Assembly (NCBI GenBank): GCA_008690995.1
Contig: VRMN01000004.1
Span: forward strand, 1-64,000
DNA from: Porphyridium purpureum
Taxonomy: Eukaryota; Rhodophyta; Bangiophyceae; Porphyridiales; Porphyridiaceae
DNA: 64,000 bases
Direction of reading: 5' to 3'
Part shown: positions 1 through 10,900 of the stretch, in pieces
Layout of the letters: each line of letters begins with the position of its first letter
Position numbering within the stretch: position 1 is the stretch's first letter
Notes under the pieces: model-generated
Told to the model about the DNA's origin: nothing
The model's database searches: none
The model's input: the letters and a program-made list of their open reading frames with translations, nothing else
Program-made: the position numbers and the translations under genes

Positions 1-3000
1 TCGCTGCAGACCCGTGTGGAGCATGGCATGCGCTCAGCGGCTCTGCGCACTCTCGGGACCAGCACCGCGCACGCTGCATGCAGTGCAAGACGGCCCACGC
101 CCACCGTTCCGCAGTGGGCCGTGCCAGCGGCCAAGAGTTTGCCGCTCCCGCACTTCCGGAGGTCCACGCTGTGACTCCGGCTCCCTCGGCGGCTTCGCCC
201 TTCGGGGCTCATGAGTGAGACACTTTCTGACTCGTGGGAAGGGCCCGGTCCGCGCGGCGCAAGTCTTCTAGCCTCAAGTGAGGAAAGCGACGCGGAATGG
301 GCTCCCGCACGCCCCCGCGCTCGTCGAGCGTCTGGGCGAGGCCGGCTACAAAGTCGGCCGGGTGGACCAGTGGAACTGCGTGAGCGTGCTGGTCCTGCGC
401 GAGAGAGTGCGGTGGTGGATGCGCACATCTCCAGCTCTAGGGTGCTGGCAGCCACGCACGCGCCAGTGGCATCTCCGCACAGTGTCGCAGACTCGGCAGA
501 CGGTCGCGCCACACGTCGGTCCGCACGACGACCGCGCCAGCGTGCGGGGCCTGCCGCACACATAGCGGTCAGGGATGCCGTGCTGGCCACAGCGCATCTG
601 TTCGCAGCTCTGCTCGCATGCTCCGTCCGGCGGGCTTTGACATTTCGCGACGCAGCGTGGCTCGGATGGCGCAGCTCGAAGCGCCGCACGCATGTCCGGC
701 CGCCGAGTGCATGCGACGCTACCAGAGTGCGGCTCAGCTGGGCAAGCACTGGCGTGCGGCACATCCGACGGAGCCAGCGAGTGCCGAGCTTCTGTCCAGC
801 CTGCACTTGAGGCGAAACGCGTGCGGATGGGCGGTGCGCGACGTGCAGCCCCAAGACGCGTGCCAGTGTCCAGCGTGCCGAGCGCTGTGGAACGCGTGCC
901 CCGTGGCAGGCTGTGAGGCCTCGTGGGCCGAGCCAGCTGGGCTGCTGCGGCACTTGGCGGGCAGTAATCACTCGGCTGAAACACTTGCCGCAGTGCCACC
1001 GGACGCGCTTTCCAGAAAGTGGTTGGCTGGCACGTCGGGCGTAAGTGGCGGGATGTATTTGCTGCCCAGGCTGTCCGTGCGCCACCAGCGCAGTCGATGC
1101 CGGGATCCCGCGCGCTGTGCTGTGGTGATTTTGACGGGCAGGGTGGTCGCGCGCAGTCCGTACAGCAAGCGGCGCAGCGGAGATGCGACGACACTCGCAG
1201 TGGCTCCGACACGGCCGCAGACACGCATGTGTCGACGGCGCGTCACGCCGCTGCGCATCCGCCGTCGCCGCTGCTCGACGCCCCCATACTCACCATTCTT
1301 CAAACGGTAGATTGGGTGCTGGGGCTGCGCGTGCGCACGTGGAAGCGCGTACCGGCAAAGTTTGCGCCGGACGTTGCGCTCGAGTTCAGCAGCATGCTCA
1401 CGGAGCTGGCCGAAGCCGCGTCCGAGGCCGCACAAGTCCGCGCGCTCGGAAAGCTGTGGGTGTTTCCGACTTTGGTGCTGTGCCTGCCCATGGAGCGCCA
1501 GAGCACGCGCGCGCGGGCAAGATACCTGGCGACGCGGCTCAAGATGTGGCGCTCCGATGCGCTCGAGCCACTGCTCGACTCGGTGCCTGTGGTGGACGGT
1601 CAACACCTCAGACCCATACCACCAGAGGCCGTGGAGCACCGCATCGTGCAGCATGTGCGCGCCAACCACATTGGCGCCGCGGCGCGACTGGTCGAGTCGG
1701 CGGGTGTGCACGACGTCACGGACTCGGTGCTGGCGCGCTTGCGCGAGCTGCATCCAGAGGCAGGGGCTCGCAGCGGCAGCCACGACGCAGCGCTCGTCGC
1801 ACCAGTCGAGTCGGTCAGTATCGACCAGCTGCAGTGCATGCGCGTGCCGTGGGACGCGCAGGCGGTGCGCAAGTCCATTCTGGCCATTCCGCACACCAGC
1901 GGGTGCGGACCGTCGCGGTGGTCCATAGGCGTGCTGCAGCAGGTCATCCGCACGCCCGTGGCGGGTGACACGGCGCTCGGGGCCGTGGCTCTCGCGTTCA
2001 AGCGCATCGCCAGTGTTGGTCTGCATCCGCAAGCTGGCGCGCTGTGGAGCCACGCACGCCTCATCCCGCTCAAGAAGAAGGACGGCGGCGTCCGACCGAT
2101 TGCAGTGGGCGAGCTGCTGCGGCGCGTGCTGGGCAAGCTGGTGCTGGCACACCTGGGCAGCGACGCAGCCGAGTCGCTCCGGCCCGACCAGTACGGCGTG
2201 GGACGCCCGGCCGGGCTCGAAGGCGCGGTGCTGGGGACGCGCCTGCCGCGATGCAGAGTCCCGGCACAGCTGCGCTGCTCCGTCGACATTGCGAACGCGT
2301 CTAACTGCGTCGACCGGCCCACGCTGGATGCGCATCGTGCAGGGCCGTTTCCCCGCGCTGTGGCCGCTGGTGCGCTCAACGTACGCGCATCCGGCTCCGC
2401 TGCGAGTGGGCGCCCATGTGCTGGCCAGCGCGTGCGGCGTGCAGCAAGGCGACCCGCTGGGGCCCTTGCTGTTCTCGCTGGTGCTGCACAAGGTGCTGGC
2501 AGACACCGAGTCGCCGGGCTTGTCGTCGTTCTGGTACTTGGACGACGGCAGCATTGTGGGGCCGCTCGCGCAGCTGGAAGGCTTCCTGGACGCCTTTTCG
2601 AGCGACGCGGCCGCGTACGGCATGCGCGTGAACCGCACCAAGACGCAGCTGGTGCTTCCGCCAGGAACGCAACCGGCAGTCGTGCCCGCGGGGCTCGCCG
2701 ACCTGCCGCGTCTGGCGTGGGACCAAGCACAGCTGCTCGGTGTGCCGCTCGACTTTACCGGCAGTGGCGAGTCGCTCGTGCCGATCACCAACGCGAGCGC
2801 GCAGGTGCTCCAGCTGGCGGAGCAGGTGGCCAAGCTCAGCCACCCCGAAGAGGCGTTCTACCTCCTGCGGGGCAGCGTCGGGCCAAAGCGCCTGATGCAC
2901 CTGGCGCGCACCATGCCTCCGCCCGTCGTGACTCGCATCTTTGCCGAGTTTGACCGCGCGTGGCGCAGCATTGTCGCGCGCGCGCTGGGTGTGATGGCAC

Positions 3001-4214
3001 ACGAGGTCGGCGAGCCGTGCAAGGCCGAGTGGCGGCTGCCGTGCTCGCTTGGCGGCTTGGGACTGACCGCAGTGGCAGACATTGCGCCGTTTGCGTTTGC
3101 CGCCGGCAGTCGTGCTGCCGCGCGCGTGGTGGACAACCCGCCCGCACGCGTGTACCCTCCGTCGCTCGCGCAGTGGTGGCGAAGGTTTGACGGAGACGCA
3201 CACGCCGTGGCGCAGTGGCGCCTGGAGCCAGACGAAGATGTGGAAGCCCTGCTGGACTCGCAGGCACGTGGGAGCCGTCGCTTTTATCGACAATGGTGCT
3301 CAGATTGGTCCCACGCGCCGGCCCCGTCCGACCCAGACTTTCACCGACGTCGCAGCGTCAGCTCGCCGCACGCGCTGGCGTGGCTCGGGATGCCGTCTGC
3401 CACGCAGCTGGCCGGCACGCACGGAAGCGCGCCGCTGAGCGCAGATGCATTTGGCGCGTGGCCGTGCGGCAATATGCTGGCCTGTCTGTGAGCCAGCGCC
3501 GCGCGGCGTCCGTGTCCGGCGGCCTCGGGCAGCTTCCGCTGGATGCCGTCTGCGGGGCCGAGCTGGACCAGCACGGTCACCACGCGCTCGGGCGCTATCC
3601 GGGCCGTCGCGGTACGGTCGGCAATGCGCTGGTGGTCGACGCCGTGGCAGTCTTTGCGCCGCTGGCTTGCCGGTAGCGCGAGGCGCCTTCCCTGGCGCGG
3701 CAGACTTGCGCTGGCCGGGCGACCTGCGCGCGTGGACAGCACGCGGGTCGATGTGGTAGTGGTGGTGCCCGACCGCACCGGCACCAGGCGGTCCGACGGA
3801 GCGGCACTCGCGGCAGCGGCGCGTCGCAAGCAGGCCTCCTTCCAGGCTGCTGCGCGCACTGGCGACGCTGCTGGCGTGTCGTTCCAGGCGGTCATTCTGG
3901 ACACGTACGGCCGGCGCGAACAGTGTGGAGCCGCGTTTCTGGAGACTCTGGTGGCGGCGTACATGCGATGCTGGCGAGCACGGCGCTCCACCGGTCGCTG
4001 TCGCTTGCGGTATACCGCTCGGTGGCGGTAGCGGTGCTTCTACGGCACCCGGGCCCGACTCTGCCAGTTGCCTCGCAGCACTGGCTGGAGACGGGCAGGC
4101 GCCTCTTTGTAGGCGAGGTACTCTCGGAATCGGAAGCAGAGTCGCACTGACTTTGCTGATACATAGGTAACGTACTTAGGCCCTCTAGATTTATAATGTA
4201 AAACGATTTCAGAG
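1..4214 (+). mobile_element. RLE-type LINE, copy 1 (5' end outside window)
   Basis: This is a non-LTR retrotransposon of the kind that couples N-terminal C2H2 zinc fingers, a central reverse transcriptase and a C-terminal restriction-like endonuclease, as in the R2-like superfamily. Coding matter runs from the window edge to about 4150. It is followed by a short 3' UTR ending in a segment (about 4160-4214) that recurs almost unchanged at 5300-5362. The tail reads GAGTAACCCTA and is followed by about 35 bases of degenerate telomere-like sequence before the next copy. No poly(A) tail is visible. No 5' end can be recognised, so the element probably starts upstream of base 1. The reading frame changes several times, so this copy is inactive or badly decayed. 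Family assignment rests on motif order only. Confidence 0.8.
618..4150 (+). pseudogene. LINE ORF: C2H2 fingers, reverse transcriptase, endonuclease (frameshifted)
   Basis: Two C2H2 fingers lie at about 693-770 and 897-975 (CPAAEC and CPVAGC, each followed by an H-x-H pair). The frame then changes between about 1050 and 1200. The next open stretch carries a region resembling the GxxPGPSGLR box of RLE LINEs near 1900, YGVGRPAG at 2192 and an RT motif A-like VDIANASN near 2282. A second frame change at about 2310-2330 leads into a third stretch with QQGDPLGPLLF (2442-2474) and the catalytic YLDDG (2535-2549), ending in a stop at 3491. Downstream pieces in other frames match a zinc-knuckle and endonuclease segment (CGAELDQHGHHAL near 3556) and a C-terminal LDTYGRREQCG motif near 3900. 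At least three frame breaks separate these domains. They show what the protein was, not that it can be made. Confidence 0.8.
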
Positions 4215-4249
4215 TAACCCTAGAGGACCTATAACCCAGAGTAGCCGCT
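4215..4249. repeat. Degenerate telomere-like junction between LINE copies
   Basis: Between the 3' tail of copy 1 and the truncated 5' edge of copy 2 lie about 35 bases built of CCTAGAGG, TATAACCC and AGAGTAG units, close to degenerate CCCTAA repeats. The tail of copy 2 (5356-5379) has cleaner CCCTAACCCTA units. Whether this is part of the LINE 3' end or of the target site cannot be told from one locus. Confidence 0.5.
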
Positions 4250-5379
4250 GCCGCTCGCGTGGTGGACAACCCGCCCGCACGCGTGTACCCTCCGTCGCTC
4301 GCGCAGTGGTGGCGAAGGTTTGACGGAGACGCACACGCCGTGGCGCAGTGGCGCCTGGAGCCAGACGAAGATGTGGAAGCCCTGCTGGACTCGCAGGCAC
4401 GTGGGAGCCGTCGCTTTTATCGACAATGGTGCTCAGATTGGTCCCACGCGCCGGCCCCGTCCGACCCAGACTTTCACCGACGTCGCAGCGTCAGCTCGCC
4501 GCACGCGCTGGCGTGGCTCGGGATGCCGTCTGCCACGCAGCTGGCCGGCACGCACGGAAGCGCGCCGCTGAGCGCAGATGTAATGGCGCGCCGTGCGGCA
4601 CATGCTGGGCCTGTCTGGAGCCACGCAGCGCAGCGTCCGTGTCCGGCGCTATCGGGCAGCCTGATGCCGTCTGTGGGGCCGAGCTGGACCAGCACGGTCA
4701 CCACGCGCTCAAGTGCCATCCGGGCCGTCGCGGTATGGTCGGCACGCGCTGGTGGTCGACGCCGTGGCAGCCTTTGCGCGCCGCTGGTTTGCCGGGGAGC
4801 GCGAGGTGGCGCCTTCCCGGCGCGGCAGACTTGCGCCGGGCCGGGCGACCTGCGCGCGGACAGCACGTGGTCGATGTGGCGGTGGTGGTGCCCGACCGCA
4901 CCGGCACCAGGCGGTCCGACGGAGCGGCACTCGCGGCAGCGGCGCGTCGCAAGCAGGCCTCCTTCCAGGCTGCTGCGCGCACTGGCGACGCTGCTGGCGT
5001 GTCGTTCCAGGCGGTCATTCTGGACACGTACGGCCGGCGCGAACAGTGTGGAGCCGCGTTTCTGGAGACTCTGGTGGCGGCGTACATGCGGCACCGTGGA
5101 GTAAGCCAGATGCTGGCAAGCACGGCGCTCCACCGGTCGCTGTCGCTCGCGGTATACCGCTCGGTGGCGGCGGCGGTGCTTCTACGGCACCCGGGCCCGA
5201 CTCTGTCAGTTGCCTCGCAGCACTGGCTGGAGACGGGCAGGCGCCTCTTTGTAGGCGAGGTACTCTCGGAATCGGAAGCAGAGTCGCACTGACTTTGCTG
5301 ATACATAGGTAAAGTACTTAGGCCCTCTAGATTTATAATGTAAAACGATTTCAGAGTAACCCTAACCCTAGAGTAACCC
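4250..5379 (+). mobile_element. RLE-type LINE, copy 2 (5'-truncated)
   Basis: This is a second copy of the same LINE, starting at the sequence equivalent to about 3114 of copy 1 and running in the same direction. It keeps only the part downstream of the reverse transcriptase: a linker, a CCHC-like knuckle CGAELDQHGHHALKC at 4672-4716 (better preserved than in copy 1, which lacks the last cysteine in frame) and the endonuclease C-terminus. The two copies differ by scattered substitutions and small indels around 3445-3540 and 4585-4670, so they are related insertions rather than one recent duplication. The 3' end is GTAACCCTAACCCTAGAGTAACCC at 5356-5379, containing two exact telomere-type repeats, and directly abuts the Tc1-B remnant. 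5' truncation is usual for LINEs. Confidence 0.8.
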
Positions 5380-5554
5380 AAGCACGACAGCCTTAAGTTC
5401 TGCGACGCGTGCGAACTGGCGGCCTTTTCGGTAAACCACGCGCGGCAAGACGCCCCAAATGTTTTCAATTGGGTTAAGGTCCAGAGACCTTGCAGACCAC
5501 GGCGGCACAATAACGCCGAGTGCGTTGAGCCACGCCTTCGTCGAGTTCGCCGTA
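5380..5554 (-). pseudogene. Tc1-B transposase, C-terminal fragment
   Basis: On the minus strand this piece encodes the third catalytic region of a Tc1/mariner DDE transposase: a conserved STKAWLNALGV segment, then WSARSLDLNPIENIWG, where the final E is the third acidic residue. It ends in mid-protein where it meets the LINE tail, so the last part of the transposase and one terminal inverted repeat are missing. On the right it stops at the TA where Tc1-A is inserted. It continues the frame of the N-terminal half at 12873-13599, with only a ten-base scrap at 7106-7115 between the two insertions. The rest of its C-terminus may lie upstream of base 1 if the LINEs inserted into it. Confidence 0.85.
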
Positions 5555-7103
5555 CAGTCCTGGCCAAGTTAGTTGTCCCACAGGATTAAATGAAGTTTTT
5601 TGTGAACACCTCGGCTTTTCGACTAGGTTGTCGTCTGTTTCGATGGCACGAAAAGAATCAGCGGCACGGAAAATGGGTAGGGGCGTCCAAAGGTATCGTA
5701 GAACAAAACGACAGGTGTGAGAAGTGCCGAAAAAGAGAAAAACAATAAAACAGGTTGATGAGGACAAACACGCTTATGAGAAGAGATTTAACTGTAGTAA
5801 CGAAACTAGTACTTGGTTTGACGGCCACCGGCGTCGATGCAAGCTTGCAGGCGACGGGGCATGCTCTCGAAAAGTGCCTCAACATACTTTGGCGCTTCCG
5901 TTCGCCAGCAGTCATAGATAACTGGAAGCATGTCATCGAGGCGCATAAACTGGCGTCCTTGCCAATGCACACGGCGAGAAACGATCGCCCACAGATTCTC
6001 AACTGGATTCAAGTCCGGCGACCGCGCTGGCCAATCAAGTAGTGCGATTCCGACCGTGTCAAACAGCTCGCGCGTGCTCAGCGCTGCATGTCCGGGCGCA
6101 TTATCTTGCTGAAATATGAATGGACAATCCGGCTGATCAAGGCGCCAGGGCAGTTCCAGTGCCCAGGGCATCATGACGTTCAGCATAACCTGCCGATATC
6201 GCTCGGCATTCAGCGAGCCTTGAACACGATGCAACGTACTCAGTCCGTGCCACGACATGGCACCCCAAAACATCGCGGATCCTCCGCCACTGTGGCGACG
6301 CATGGTTGGCGCGGGCTCAGGGCCTCGCGTGCGCTGATAAGTCTTGTTGTACCCGTGCGGCCCGTCCAGCCGAAAGATCTTTTCATCCGAGAAGATGACA
6401 TTCTTCCAAAACGATAGCGGCTTGTGGACGTATTCTCGAGCAAATGCAAGCCGCTTGACTCGGTTCTTTTCCGAAATGAAGAACTTTCGCCTCTGTGCGA
6501 TAATACGAACCTCTGGTGATCTCTGCAGGATACGACGAACAGTTCTCGCACTGCACGCAAGCTGCAGCTCCGTCACTGCCTGTGCAGACGTCAATCTATC
6601 CGTAATGACGTGCCGAATCAGGCGACGCTCCAATTTCGGCGATATTGTCCGCGCCGGTCCGGGCTTCTTGAAAACCCTTTTCTTGCCTCGATTCTTCAGA
6701 AATCGCTCCACAGTCTTGTACGATGGTCGGGTCTTGTCTGGTCGCGGACGAAGGCGTGCTGCAATGGCCCGCGGCGTCAGACAGAGCCGGTGCAGAGCGT
6801 CAATCTGGCCTTTCTCAAAGTCGGAGAGCCGTGGTGCCATATTTCCGATGCTTGCGGTTGCTGGACTTGGTCGCGATCGTATGCCCGAGTGCAGTAGATG
6901 CGCTGGTCTTCTTGCACATGTCTTGAACCCCTCCATGGCCTCACGGGGTCCCGCAAAAGCGCGCGCTTACCTCTGACCTGAGGAACAAAAATATGTTAAA
7001 AAAGGTATAAACATTGATTTTATATGAAAACGCTCGTTTTTACTATAAAACTGGAGTTCAGACCTTGAAATTGCACCTGGGACAACCATCTTGGCCAGGA
7101 GTG
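5555..7103 (-). mobile_element. Tc1-A, complete-looking Tc1/mariner DNA transposon
   Basis: The element is bounded by terminal inverted repeats that begin CAGTCCTGGCCAAG on the left (5555) and, read on the other strand, CACTCCTGGCCAAG on the right (7103). The outermost 26 bases of the two ends match at 23 positions. It is flanked by TA at 5553-5554 and 7104-7105, the target-site duplication expected of this superfamily. It encodes one uninterrupted transposase on the minus strand. It lies inside an older relative (Tc1-B), whose own end at 13869 shares the CAGTCCTGGCCAAG terminus. The length of about 1.55 kb is normal for Tc1 elements. Confidence 0.93.
5806..6840 (-). CDS. Tc1-A transposase (DD34E)
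   Basis: This is a 344-residue transposase for cut-and-paste movement of Tc1-A. The N-terminus holds a paired-like helix-turn-helix (from DFEKGQIDALHRL) and a second DNA-binding helix pair leading to KKPGPARTISPKLERRLIR. The DDE domain shows IFSDEKIF (first D), FQQDNAPGH (second D) and DLNPVENLW (E). Thirty-four residues separate the last two, the DD34E spacing of Tc1. I chose the ATG at 6840 (MAPRLSDFEKGQ) because the related Tc1-B has the same MAP start; an ATG 32 codons upstream (6936) is also open. The length matches typical Tc1 transposases of about 340 residues, and no internal stop is present, so the gene may still be functional. Confidence 0.93.
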   Translation of the reverse strand: MAPRLSDFEKGQIDALHRLCLTPRAIAARLRPRPDKTRPSYKTVERFLKNRGKKRVFKKPGPARTISPKLERRLIRHVITDRLTSAQAVTELQLACSARTVRRILQRSPEVRIIAQRRKFFISEKNRVKRLAFAREYVHKPLSFWKNVIFSDEKIFRLDGPHGYNKTYQRTRGPEPAPTMRRHSGGGSAMFWGAMSWHGLSTLHRVQGSLNAERYRQVMLNVMMPWALELPWRLDQPDCPFIFQQDNAPGHAALSTRELFDTVGIALLDWPARSPDLNPVENLWAIVSRRVHWQGRQFMRLDDMLPVIYDCWRTEAPKYVEALFESMPRRLQACIDAGGRQTKY

Positions 7104-7105
7104 TA

Positions 7106-7115
7106 TGTGCCGGGG
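7106..7115 (-). other. Ten-base scrap of Tc1-B between two insertions
   Basis: These ten bases are all that remains of Tc1-B between the right end of Tc1-A and the left LTR of copia-1. On the minus strand they supply the codons between FQKDNPP and TANSTKAW. Removing both insertions, with one TA and one four-base duplication, gives DNPPAHTANSTKAW, the expected second-aspartate box of a Tc1 transposase. Confidence 0.8.
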
Positions 7116-7336
7116 TGTCGTTCATCTCTATCCCCCGTCAGGCTATCCCACGGGGCGGAAGGTTTGTTCTTTTTCCATACACCCTTAACCTTTATTTTTG
7201 TTCTAGTGCTACTTTCCCGCCGCCGCTCGCCGCGTATTTATACGCTGGTCAAGAAATTGAGGGTTCGGGTAACCCTCAAAGTAACTTGGTACAGCTACAC
7301 CTGTACTTAGTCAATTATTCACACGAATAATTGACA
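7116..7336 (-). repeat. copia-1 LTR (3' LTR in element orientation)
   Basis: A 221-bp terminal repeat beginning TGTCGTTCATC and ending AATAATTGACA, identical to 12652-12872. It contains TATTTATA near 7234. Confidence 0.93.
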
Positions 7337-7960
7337 TTCCCTTATTTTTCTTTCTGGGATGGCACACGAATGACATATTCCAGAATGCAATGCTGAATCA
7401 CACAGCGAGTGTGAAAACACGTGCGCGAGCGAAGAGGAGGAAGTCGACGGGACATTCAAGCAGGCACGGAGCACGAAAAACAGCGTGCGAAATGCGGACT
7501 GGAGATTGTAAAAAAAACGATTGACCGGCGCCCTCGCGAAAAATGGGCGGCATTTGGACATTGTACGGTACCGAAACGGGCAAAACGACATGTCGAGACT
7601 TGGCAGATGAAATGACGAGAGAAAACGAGTCAGGCGCAAGCTTGTGGGAGCACCAATATGTTGTTGATAGCTTGAATGATCGATGGCGCGCAATAATTCG
7701 CCACACTGAGCGAAGGAACTTGCTGAACTTGAATGGCCTTGTAAATTTTGCATCGAGCTCTGACGCAAAGACAACGCGCAGGAATGACTTGAGGCTCTGG
7801 TGACGCATTGTACACAGTGCGGCAGCTGTGCCGACGAAAACGAGGACGCGACTGGGAAGCGGTAGGCCGAGATATTGTTGCACACATGTGTATAGTATAC
7901 TGGTCGAATGTGATATGAAACTCAAGGCTTTTCACCGACCAGGCAGGTGGCAGGTCAACA

Positions 7961-10900
7961 TTACAGTTCCGGAGAATACCGCTGGGTTGCCATGTGTACA
8001 TCGTGGTCAAGCTTTCCCGTCATGAAGTACTGGTGCCACATTAGACGGCGAGTATCAAACTTCGTAAGGCTATCTGCGATGTTTGAGGAAGCTCGAAGGT
8101 GAGCGAGGTCTTGTAGCTCGCCCGTGGCGATCGCCTCTCGCAGCTGCACGACATCAACCATCAGCCGTTTCTCAGTGAAAACCTTGGCCTTGTGCACCGT
8201 ATCAAAAATGCTTTGGCTGTCGGTGAATAAAGTGATCGGCACATCACGTACATGCACGGAGCACAGCGTGGGCTGCAGGGCTAGACAGAAATCCAAACAG
8301 TCACTCGCGGCATACAGCTCGGCGGCAAGAACACTGCGTACAACCCGCGGAGATAAATAGCTCCTTGCATGAAGAAGATGAGCACGGTGCACACCGTCCA
8401 CCAGGAAAATGCAGAAACCCAGGCGCGACCGGGTGCCATCGGTTGCGAAGCTTGCATCACTGTACGCATGAACTCGAAAATCCGCATCAAGGCGGTCGTA
8501 CGGCAGATACCAACGTTCGGTTTCAGCGAGGTATTTGCCAACACGTTTCGCGGTATCCGCTAGATCGAGCGCCGATGGCGAAAGAGGTAGTAAATCTGGG
8601 CGAGTTTGACCAAGCCAACGAATGCGTCCACGAAATTGCTCAGGCGTAAGCGCTTCCAATGCGGAGCGGCGCAGCGTTTGTAGGTATTCAGTTTGGTGCA
8701 TTCGCAAATTCTGCTCAAGTCGTACGCCATTGTATTCGAGCGGAGGCGTTTCAGCTGGTGACATAATAAATTCTGCGAGCTTTTGCTGCAAGGAGCCGAG
8801 AAATGAGCGCGTTCCAGCGTAAATGATATTGTCCGATAGGACGCCTACCAGGCCATCTGAAGCTTGAATAAAGAAACACGGATCCATTGGTGTCGGAACA
8901 AGCGACAGTGTTGATAATGCGTGCTGGACGGAAAACCACCAATACATGCCGGATTCGGATAGGCCGTACAGCGGTTTGACGACGAGCAGGTACAAGATGT
9001 CACGGGGCGGAATGTTGACCGCGTTGCAGAATAGATTGCACAAGACGCTACGCAAGACAATATAAACGGGGCGCTGCAATGATTTCGTTGCTTGCAAGTA
9101 TGCTTTTTTCGCATCCTGAGTATGAATTGTCCAGCCGAATTGAACTGTGGTGGACACAATAACTTTGAGTGCCCACTGCGACAGCATCGGAGACTCGACA
9201 ATAAGAGAGCGTTTCTGAGCGTCCACATGTCCGAGTGCGACCAAACGTGACTTTGTGGTCTCGTGAGCAGTACGGTAATTTTTGAGAACACGAACCATTT
9301 TTGCAGGGACGATGACGGCGTTGGTGGGTACACGTTCTGCAATAATAAAAGCTCCCTGGTTGTAAAGCCAGGAAAGCTCCTCCTCGTCAGAACTCTTGAA
9401 GCGAAGTTGCAGGTCTGGATTCAAGCGATATTCGCGGGCAGATATGGGCTGCGTTAGCAGCTCAGCAGCGGGTTCGATCCGATATTTGCGTACACGTGCA
9501 ACATGAAAAATCCGGACGGCACCGGTGGGCGGCATTCGAACTGAGACCTTATGGCCATCAACAGCGACGCACAGATAGGGCCCATCATAATTCCGTCTGC
9601 GGTTTCTTTCCCGGGCGATTATTACTAGGTCGCCAGGCACAGGAGGACCGGTGTCTTGCATTTCGGAACCGAGCGCTGCGTGGCGACGGCTCAGCGCGAT
9701 GTTTAAGTACTGTTTCGCGATGAATTCTTCGTACACACGACGTGCGAGAACAAGGGCATTGATCCGCGCGGCTTGAGAGGGAACATCTTGAATCGAACTG
9801 ATTACCATCCGAGGCATCGAGCCAAACACCATAAGGCATGGTGGGATTCCCGAAAGCCCACAGGATGAGTTTGCGACGAAGAAGCAGTGTGCAAGCGTTT
9901 CATCTGCGTCTGCGTCTAGATCTTCAAGTATCATTTTCTCGTACATAATACCGACTATACCATGCGCGCGTTCCACTCGTCCGATCGATTGATGCCCTTC
10001 GATCGGCTGTACGTCGACGTGAATACCGTGCACATTTGCAAGGGCCTGAAATTCCCGGCTTGCGTAAGCGGATCCTGCGTCGACTTTGACGATGTGTGGT
10101 GCGCCATTGTACGCGGAAATCCAGCACAGGAAGAAAATCTCGAATAAAGCACCCGATGTAGAGTCGTGCTTCAACCATTGACCAGACATAAAACGGGTGC
10201 CTTCGCATACGATATGCATCACGGGCATAGGTCGTTCGCCTTGGGTGTGCGGCAGGTAGAATGTATCGAGCTGCACAGTATGATTGAAATTGACTTCGAC
10301 ATTGGCGGACAGGCGAAACGTCGCGGGTGCTTTCGAGAATCGCTGGCAGATGTGACATTGGCGCGATAGTCTTGCTAGAATACTGAACTCGTTTTCGGAC
10401 AAAGGTTGGTCGGCGATATCAAATATTCTCTGAATGCGTTCGCTGCTCGCGTGATTGAACTTTCTGTGAATTTTTCGCAGCTCCGCGTACGTCAACAGCG
10501 GAGACGCTCGAGCGAAAATGGCAGGGTCGATGAAAAGTTTTCCAAATTTGCGGATAAGAGGTATCTCAATCTGAAGCGTTGGAAACACCAACGCGTCGGT
10601 CAAATTGTTCGGAAAGCATGAGTGATGATCCATGGTCAACAGTCCCAAGACCAGTGGAGGCCACTGAGGATCTTCTGCTTTGGAAGTATCAAGAACGTCC
10701 ACATCCACGGTCAAAAACACATCAGACGAGACCGGAAGACGAAACTCTCCAGTTCCGATGATCCGAAATATGCCGATATCGAGACCGACGGAGCGCATTG
10801 TGACTGGACGCAGCGAAGACGGGCTGTTCGATAATGCGCAAAACGCTTGCCACTGTGGTAGTGAGCAAAAGTTGGAGCTTGCTCCGGTATCAACGCATAC

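Noticed and set aside
346-2833. Long minus-strand frames opposite the LINE.
   Set aside because: They are shadows created by high GC content, with no domain, while the plus strand carries zinc-finger and RT motifs.
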